A stretch of DNA of 10,331 nt, taken from Chloroflexota bacterium (GTDB lineage Bacteria; Chloroflexota; Chloroflexia; Thermomicrobiales; UBA6265). Location of the stretch: positions 1 through 10,331 of the forward strand of contig JAFAEA010000290.1 in assembly GCA_023424355.1 (NCBI GenBank), given 5' to 3'. This document shows, one piece after another, positions 7,287 through 10,331 of the stretch. Both the position numbers and the translations under genes were made by a program. The notes beneath the pieces were generated by a model. The model was given only the letters and a program-made list of their open reading frames with translations. It made no database searches and was not told the origin of the DNA. Numbering within the stretch: position 1 is the stretch's first letter; each line of letters begins with the position of its first letter.

Positions 7287-7329
7287 TGTTTGCGTGATCG
7301 AATGCCTCTCCCGCACAACGATCACAGCC

Positions 7330-7379
7330 GCGGGCCAGCAACGCTGCCGCCCGCCACCGAACGTAGCGACGTTCGATGG
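7330..7379 (-). promoter_or_regulatory. Two adjoining stem-loops in the acnA leader
   Basis: Reading the - strand towards acnA, the first stem-loop pairs 7369-7379 with 7354-7364: 11 bp with one G-U, and loop CGCU. The second follows directly. It pairs 7349-7354 with 7330-7335 (GCGGGC/GCCCGC) and continues, after a two-base bulge, with CAGC/GCUG around a three-base loop. Base 7354 can pair in only one of the two. No U-run follows, so they do not look like a terminator. If the promoter at 7406-7436 is right, both lie in the acnA 5' untranslated region. I recognise no known riboswitch. Confidence 0.5.
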
Positions 7380-7405
7380 GAGTGTGTGCCATTTGTTCGC
7401 CCTTT

Positions 7406-7436
7406 ATTGTAGGCCAAATTTCCCGCTTCGGCCCAA
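7406..7436 (-). promoter_or_regulatory. Candidate acnA promoter
   Basis: On the - strand TACAAT (7411 to 7406) matches the -10 consensus at five of six bases. A TTGGGC -35-like box (7436 to 7431) lies 19 bases upstream, two bases longer than ideal. Transcription would begin near 7399 and give a leader of about 128 bases. The element resembles the one on the opposite strand at 7482-7512. Confidence 0.4.
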
Positions 7437-7481
7437 ATGGAGGCACAAAATTCCAGAGACTCCTCGCCCAGAAATCGCCTT

Positions 7482-7512
7482 TTGCGCCAAATCGTCAAGG
7501 CTGCGCTACAAT
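7482..7512 (+). promoter_or_regulatory. Candidate promoter of the FMN reductase-type gene
   Basis: TTGCGC (7482-7487), a 19-base spacer and TACAAT (7507-7512) lie 39 bases before the proposed TTG start, giving a leader of about 33 bases. The long spacer is not ideal. The likeness to the opposite-strand acnA element, including flanking and spacer bases, supports a functional role. Confidence 0.4.
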
Positions 7513-7551
7513 TCGTTTGGCTGGAATGGAATATCGGGAAGTGGGGAACGC

Positions 7552-8124
7552 TTGGAGCGACAAGATCGTATCGAGATCGTTGCGCTGGTCGGCAGTACAA
7601 GAGAGCATAGTTACAATCGGGGGCTGCTTCGCACAGCCATGCTTTTGCAACCCGATGATGTTCACATTGCCGAGTTCCCCGTGAGCGCACTGCCGTTCTT
7701 CAATCCGGATCAGGCTGCGGCTGAGCATCTCCCAACAGTGCGAGATTACCGCGAAGCCTTGCAGCACGCCGATGCTGTTCTCGTTTGCACACCTGAATAT
7801 GCCTACTCGATTCCGGGTGTGCTCAAAAATGCGCTGGATTGGGCTAACACGCCCAAGGGGCGATCACCTTTGCGTGGGAAGGCAGTGGGTATCGCCAGCG
7901 CCAGTATCGATCGCAACGGCACCGTGCGGGCACAGATGCATTTGCGCCAGGTGTTCCTCAGCATGGGCGCTGTCTGCATCCCCGAGCCCGAGGTGTATGT
8001 CACCTTCGCGGAAGACAAATTCAATCCGTTGGGCGAGCTTACCGATTCCAACGCGCGAGATCAGGTGCGGAATCTGGTAGAACAGCTTTCCGATTGGGCG
8101 CTACTTTTGCGTGACCAGCGCTAG
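7552..8124 (+). CDS. NADPH-dependent FMN reductase family flavoprotein
   Basis: A 190-residue flavodoxin-like protein of the NADPH-dependent FMN reductase family, which includes chromate and quinone reductases and azoreductase-like enzymes. These cytosolic proteins use NAD(P)H to reduce flavin or small electrophiles and quinones. The phosphate-binding loop GSTREHSYN (14-22) and the signature TPEYAYSIPGVLKNALDWAN (80-99) are both present, followed by LRGKAVGIASAS (107-118). I chose TTG at 7552 as start: a GTGGGG Shine-Dalgarno lies six bases upstream, and the resulting N-terminus (ERQDRIEIVALVGSTR) places the first strand as usual. The frame is open far upstream to 7207, but that part overlaps acnA antisense and lacks homology. 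The gene is divergent from acnA and convergent with topoisomerase IB, with two bases between their stop codons. The actual substrate cannot be told from sequence. Confidence 0.88.
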   Translation: MERQDRIEIVALVGSTREHSYNRGLLRTAMLLQPDDVHIAEFPVSALPFFNPDQAAAEHLPTVRDYREALQHADAVLVCTPEYAYSIPGVLKNALDWANTPKGRSPLRGKAVGIASASIDRNGTVRAQMHLRQVFLSMGAVCIPEPEVYVTFAEDKFNPLGELTDSNARDQVRNLVEQLSDWALLLRDQR

Positions 8125-8126
8125 AA

Positions 8127-9173
8127 TCACTGCTCCAGATGCCTGATAATCAGGCTGAGTACTTCGAGGTCGAGTGCAGAATCCGTTTTCACCTGGTTCT
8201 TCTTCAAACGTTGCTTCACGGTGGAAAGCGTATCACCTGCCAGATAGGCCTCGATAACTGCGGGATGGACATAGCATTTCCGGCAGATGGCCGGCGTATT
8301 TCCCAGTTGCTTTGCCACATTTTCGATTGCAGCAACCACGTTGCTCTTTGCCGACATTTCGTCGGGGTCAAGTCCAAGATCCGAGAGCGCCTCCGCAGCC
8401 AGCTTCGTACCGGCCCAGGTACGAAAATCCTTGGCTGTAAACTCCTCTCCGGATATTTCCCGCAAGTACGCGTTCACATCAGCGGAATCGATTGATTGTC
8501 GAGATCCATCGTCATCTATATACTGGAACAGTTGCTGACCGGGTAGATCCTGGCAGGCCCGTACAACCTTGACGAGGCGCTTGTCGGTAAGAGTGATTTC
8601 ATGCTCGACCCCACTCTTGCCAGAAAAGGAAAACGTCAATGTATTGTCGGTCAAACTCGCATGCCGATCTCTCATGGTGGTGAGCCCGTATGACTTGTTC
8701 TGTTTCGCGTATTGGTTATTTCCGACACGAATGAGCGATGTCTCTAACAGCCGGACGATTGCTGCCAGTACCTTCTCGCGTGGAAGGCCAGCTTTGCGGA
8801 GATCTGCGTCGACCCGTTTTCGAATTTGCGGAAGCGAGTTGGCAAAGTTTACGACATGTTCGTATTTCGATCGCTCCCGCACTTCTGTCCATTTGGGATG
8901 ATATCGGTACTGTTTACGGCCTCGGGCATCCCGGCCCGTTGCCTGGAGATGGGCGTTTGCTACACGGGCGATCCATACATCGTTCCATGCGGGCGGTATA
9001 GCCAAAGCGCGAATGCGTGCGATTATGGCACCATCCGTCACTTTGTTTCCCTGATGATCACGATAAAAGAATCCAGTACCGGCTCGATGGCGGCTGAATC
9101 CAGGCGAACTGTCGGTGACATACCGAAGATTTGAGTTCGCGGCAGACTGCTCCGGATTCTCTGGCTCTGCCAT
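8127..9173 (-). CDS. DNA topoisomerase IB (poxvirus-like bacterial type)
   Basis: A 348-residue type IB topoisomerase that relaxes supercoils by nicking one strand through a 3'-phosphotyrosine. The catalytic set can be placed: Arg149 (SLIRVGNNQYA), Lys186 (FSGKSG), Arg251 (DFRTWAGT), Asn292 (QLGNTPA) and Tyr301 (CRKCYVHPAV). As I recall, the Deinococcus radiodurans enzyme has Arg137, Lys174, Arg239, Asn280 and Tyr289; the spacing here is identical. Asn in the place of the poxviral and eukaryotic His is typical of bacterial members. The N-terminal DNA clamp domain (IPPAWNDVWIA, RDARGRKQYRYHPKW) is intact. The start is uncertain: ATG at 9173 has GGAG about 14 bases upstream, while GTG at 9188 would add five residues but has no spaced Shine-Dalgarno. 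The gene begins right behind the terminator of the sdh anchor gene and ends two bases from the convergent flavoprotein gene. Confidence 0.93.
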   Translation of the reverse strand: MAEPENPEQSAANSNLRYVTDSSPGFSRHRAGTGFFYRDHQGNKVTDGAIIARIRALAIPPAWNDVWIARVANAHLQATGRDARGRKQYRYHPKWTEVRERSKYEHVVNFANSLPQIRKRVDADLRKAGLPREKVLAAIVRLLETSLIRVGNNQYAKQNKSYGLTTMRDRHASLTDNTLTFSFSGKSGVEHEITLTDKRLVKVVRACQDLPGQQLFQYIDDDGSRQSIDSADVNAYLREISGEEFTAKDFRTWAGTKLAAEALSDLGLDPDEMSAKSNVVAAIENVAKQLGNTPAICRKCYVHPAVIEAYLAGDTLSTVKQRLKKNQVKTDSALDLEVLSLIIRHLEQ

Positions 9174-9203
9174 TTCTGTTGATACCACTCCATCAAGCGC
9201 ATT

Positions 9204-9240
9204 AAAAAGATCGGGGAGACAAACATTTGTCTCCCCGATC
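9204..9240 (-). terminator. Rho-independent terminator after the sdh anchor gene
   Basis: Arms 9226-9240 and 9209-9223 are perfectly complementary over about 14 usable base pairs (GATCGGGGAGACAA/TTGTCTCCCCGATC) with a four-base loop. On the - strand they are followed directly by TTTTT (9208-9204). It lies 21 bases after the stop of the sdh gene (9262) and only 16-31 bases before the topoisomerase start. It is the strongest terminator in the window and points to the - strand. Confidence 0.93.
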
Positions 9241-9261
9241 TCTATGCAATAAACGTGCCTG

Positions 9262-10155
9262 CTAGAGCTCGTGAATCAGAATGATAATTCCGCTTGGAAT
9301 GGTGAGAATAACCGTAGCGATAAGCACCCACCAGAAGGCCTTGGCTTCTTTCACCGGCCCCTGGGCCGTGAAGTTGACGGCCATCACACGCAAGCCGTTG
9401 AGCGTGTGGTAGATCACCGCACCGACCAACGCGATTTCCATCGGGATGATGAACCAGTTGGCATAGAAGCTCACCGTGTGGTCATACACGTCTCGACCCA
9501 AACCGATCAGCATGATATCGAGGATGTGCACCAGCAGGAAGAACACCACACCCGCGCCGGAAGCGCGATGCAGGATCCAGGCATACTGGCCAGTATCGCC
9601 GTTGTAAACCGGCACCTGATCGTTGCGGAGGTTCTGCACCACCCACACGATCAGCATAATAACGGCGATGTACACGACGCCAGCGAATACGAAGAGCGAA
9701 TAGCCAAGAATATCGCCGATCCACATTTCACCGGAAAGTGGGCCCGTATTATTACGGGCGGCTTCTTCATCGAATGTGAAGATGGTGACCGTGCCGAGAA
9801 CGGTAAACACAACACCCACGATATACAGGATGGCGTAGGCGATTTGTCGGCCCTGCTTGCTACCGATGAGATCGGTCACAATCATGCGCATGCCGATGAT
9901 TCCGTGCCACAGAGCAGAGAACAGCAGAATGAGATCAAATGTGCGCCACAACGGATTCGCCCATCGATCAGCTACGAACGAGAACACCGTTTGGCTTGGC
10001 ACATTCATATAGTGAGTAATGAACAGGTGAGTGAGGGCAAATATCACCAGCACGAGACCGGAAATACGCAAGAAATACCACATTGCGCGTTCGGTGCCGG
10101 GAATCAAACCCGCTCCTGCAACAGAGCGTGACTGGCTACTCGAGGAAACTGCCAT
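9262..10155 (-). CDS. Succinate dehydrogenase membrane anchor, SdhD-SdhC fusion
   Basis: A 297-residue membrane protein that anchors succinate dehydrogenase (complex II) and passes electrons through heme b to quinone. Each half resembles one anchor subunit. The N-half has R30-I-S-G33, His43 and H84-xxx-G-x-R90; the C-half has HR197-A-S-G200, His210 and H250-xxx-G-x-R256. The second half (LHRASG...YHTLNGLR) resembles SdhC and the first SdhD. I see seven hydrophobic segments, at about 26-50, 71-96, 105-128, 149-174, 199-220, 234-261 and 274-296. Four His residues in helices 1, 2, 5 and 6 would suit two hemes. A strong AGGAGAGG ends six bases before the ATG. The gene is followed by a terminator, so no catalytic subunits lie downstream; sdhA and sdhB are not in the window. 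A member of another cytochrome b556-like family is possible but less likely. Confidence 0.85.
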   Translation of the reverse strand: MAVSSSSQSRSVAGAGLIPGTERAMWYFLRISGLVLVIFALTHLFITHYMNVPSQTVFSFVADRWANPLWRTFDLILLFSALWHGIIGMRMIVTDLIGSKQGRQIAYAILYIVGVVFTVLGTVTIFTFDEEAARNNTGPLSGEMWIGDILGYSLFVFAGVVYIAVIMLIVWVVQNLRNDQVPVYNGDTGQYAWILHRASGAGVVFFLLVHILDIMLIGLGRDVYDHTVSFYANWFIIPMEIALVGAVIYHTLNGLRVMAVNFTAQGPVKEAKAFWWVLIATVILTIPSGIIILIHEL

Positions 10156-10331
10156 TTTCTACCTCTCCTGTTAGGGCCTGGTTGGAATCACGCATGCAAT
10201 GTCGGATTCTGGCCCACCGTGCTTCCTCAACCACCTCTTGGGCCCCATTCCCCGCCAGGATTCTTGGTATGAGTGCATCGTTCAATACTCGAATAAGTGT
10301 ACGCAATTTCCAGCACTGCGGGAAAGGATAT
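10156..10331 (-). promoter_or_regulatory. Upstream region of the sdh anchor gene
   Basis: I see no coding region in these 176 bases. The Shine-Dalgarno AGGAGAGG of the sdh gene lies at 10162-10169. A promoter on the - strand is expected. TACACT with AT-rich bases after it (about 10294-10304) could be a -10 box, but no convincing -35 accompanies it, so I leave it unassigned. Confidence 0.35.

Noticed and set aside
7269..7325. Upstream GTG start of aconitase adding 18 residues
   Set aside because: No Shine-Dalgarno before it, and the added residues have no counterpart in the family; the ATG at 7271 has GAAAGG at good distance.
7354..7379. Iron-responsive element (IRE) in the acnA leader
   Set aside because: The stem has a four-base CGCU loop and no bulged C; the IRE loop CAGUGN is absent.
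5907..7412. Long open frame of 501 codons on the + strand, opposite the first half of aconitase
   Set aside because: It mirrors the acnA codons, has no recognisable domain or ribosome binding site, and acnA on the other strand is beyond doubt.
7528..7684. ATG at 7528 as start of the flavoprotein
   Set aside because: It is in a different frame from the GSTR and TPEY motifs and its frame ends at about 7684.
9271..10131. Open frame of 286 codons on the + strand opposite the sdh anchor gene
   Set aside because: Its product is rich in His, Asp and Gln, as expected from the complement of membrane-protein codons, and has no domain.

Overview
The window looks like ordinary chromosome from a bacterium of moderately high GC. 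It holds eight protein-coding genes, one of them cut by the left edge. I see no mobile element, CRISPR array, tRNA or rRNA. The gene set (two LytR-CpsA-Psr proteins without an obvious outer-membrane context, an AcnA-type aconitase with an acidic insertion, a bacterial topoisomerase IB, a di-heme type succinate dehydrogenase anchor) would suit a monoderm or Chloroflexota-like lineage. This is an inference from gene content, and I cannot name the taxon with confidence.

Layout. (1) Positions 1-2148: the end of one LytR-CpsA-Psr (LCP) gene (+), a small thioredoxin-fold gene (-) meeting it tail to tail in a shared CTAG, a short divergent intergenic region, then a complete LCP paralogue (+) ending at a strong intrinsic terminator. 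(2) 2179-4396: tyrosyl-tRNA synthetase and an AAC(3)-family N-acetyltransferase homologue, both + and 39 bases apart, probably one transcript. They end at a terminator hairpin shared with the aconitase arriving from the other strand. (3) 4419-8124: aconitase (-) and an NADPH-dependent FMN reductase-type flavoprotein (+), transcribed divergently from a 280-base region. That region contains two similar promoter-like elements and, on the acnA side, a structured leader. (4) 8127-10331: topoisomerase IB (-) and a fused SdhD-SdhC membrane anchor (-), separated by a near-perfect terminator, then 176 bases of upstream DNA to the window edge.

The genes do not form one pathway. Two themes can be named. 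One is cell-envelope assembly: the LCP proteins transfer lipid-linked glycopolymers to the wall. The other is the oxidative TCA cycle and redox: aconitase, succinate dehydrogenase anchor, flavin reductase, thioredoxin-like protein. TyrRS and TopIB are information-processing genes.

I did not find a clear new defence or mobile system. The most interesting objects are the single-chain, seven-helix succinate dehydrogenase anchor with two repeated heme-ligand modules, the structured acnA leader with its Shine-Dalgarno inside a hairpin, and the LCP protein that seems to carry a twin-arginine signal instead of the usual membrane anchor.
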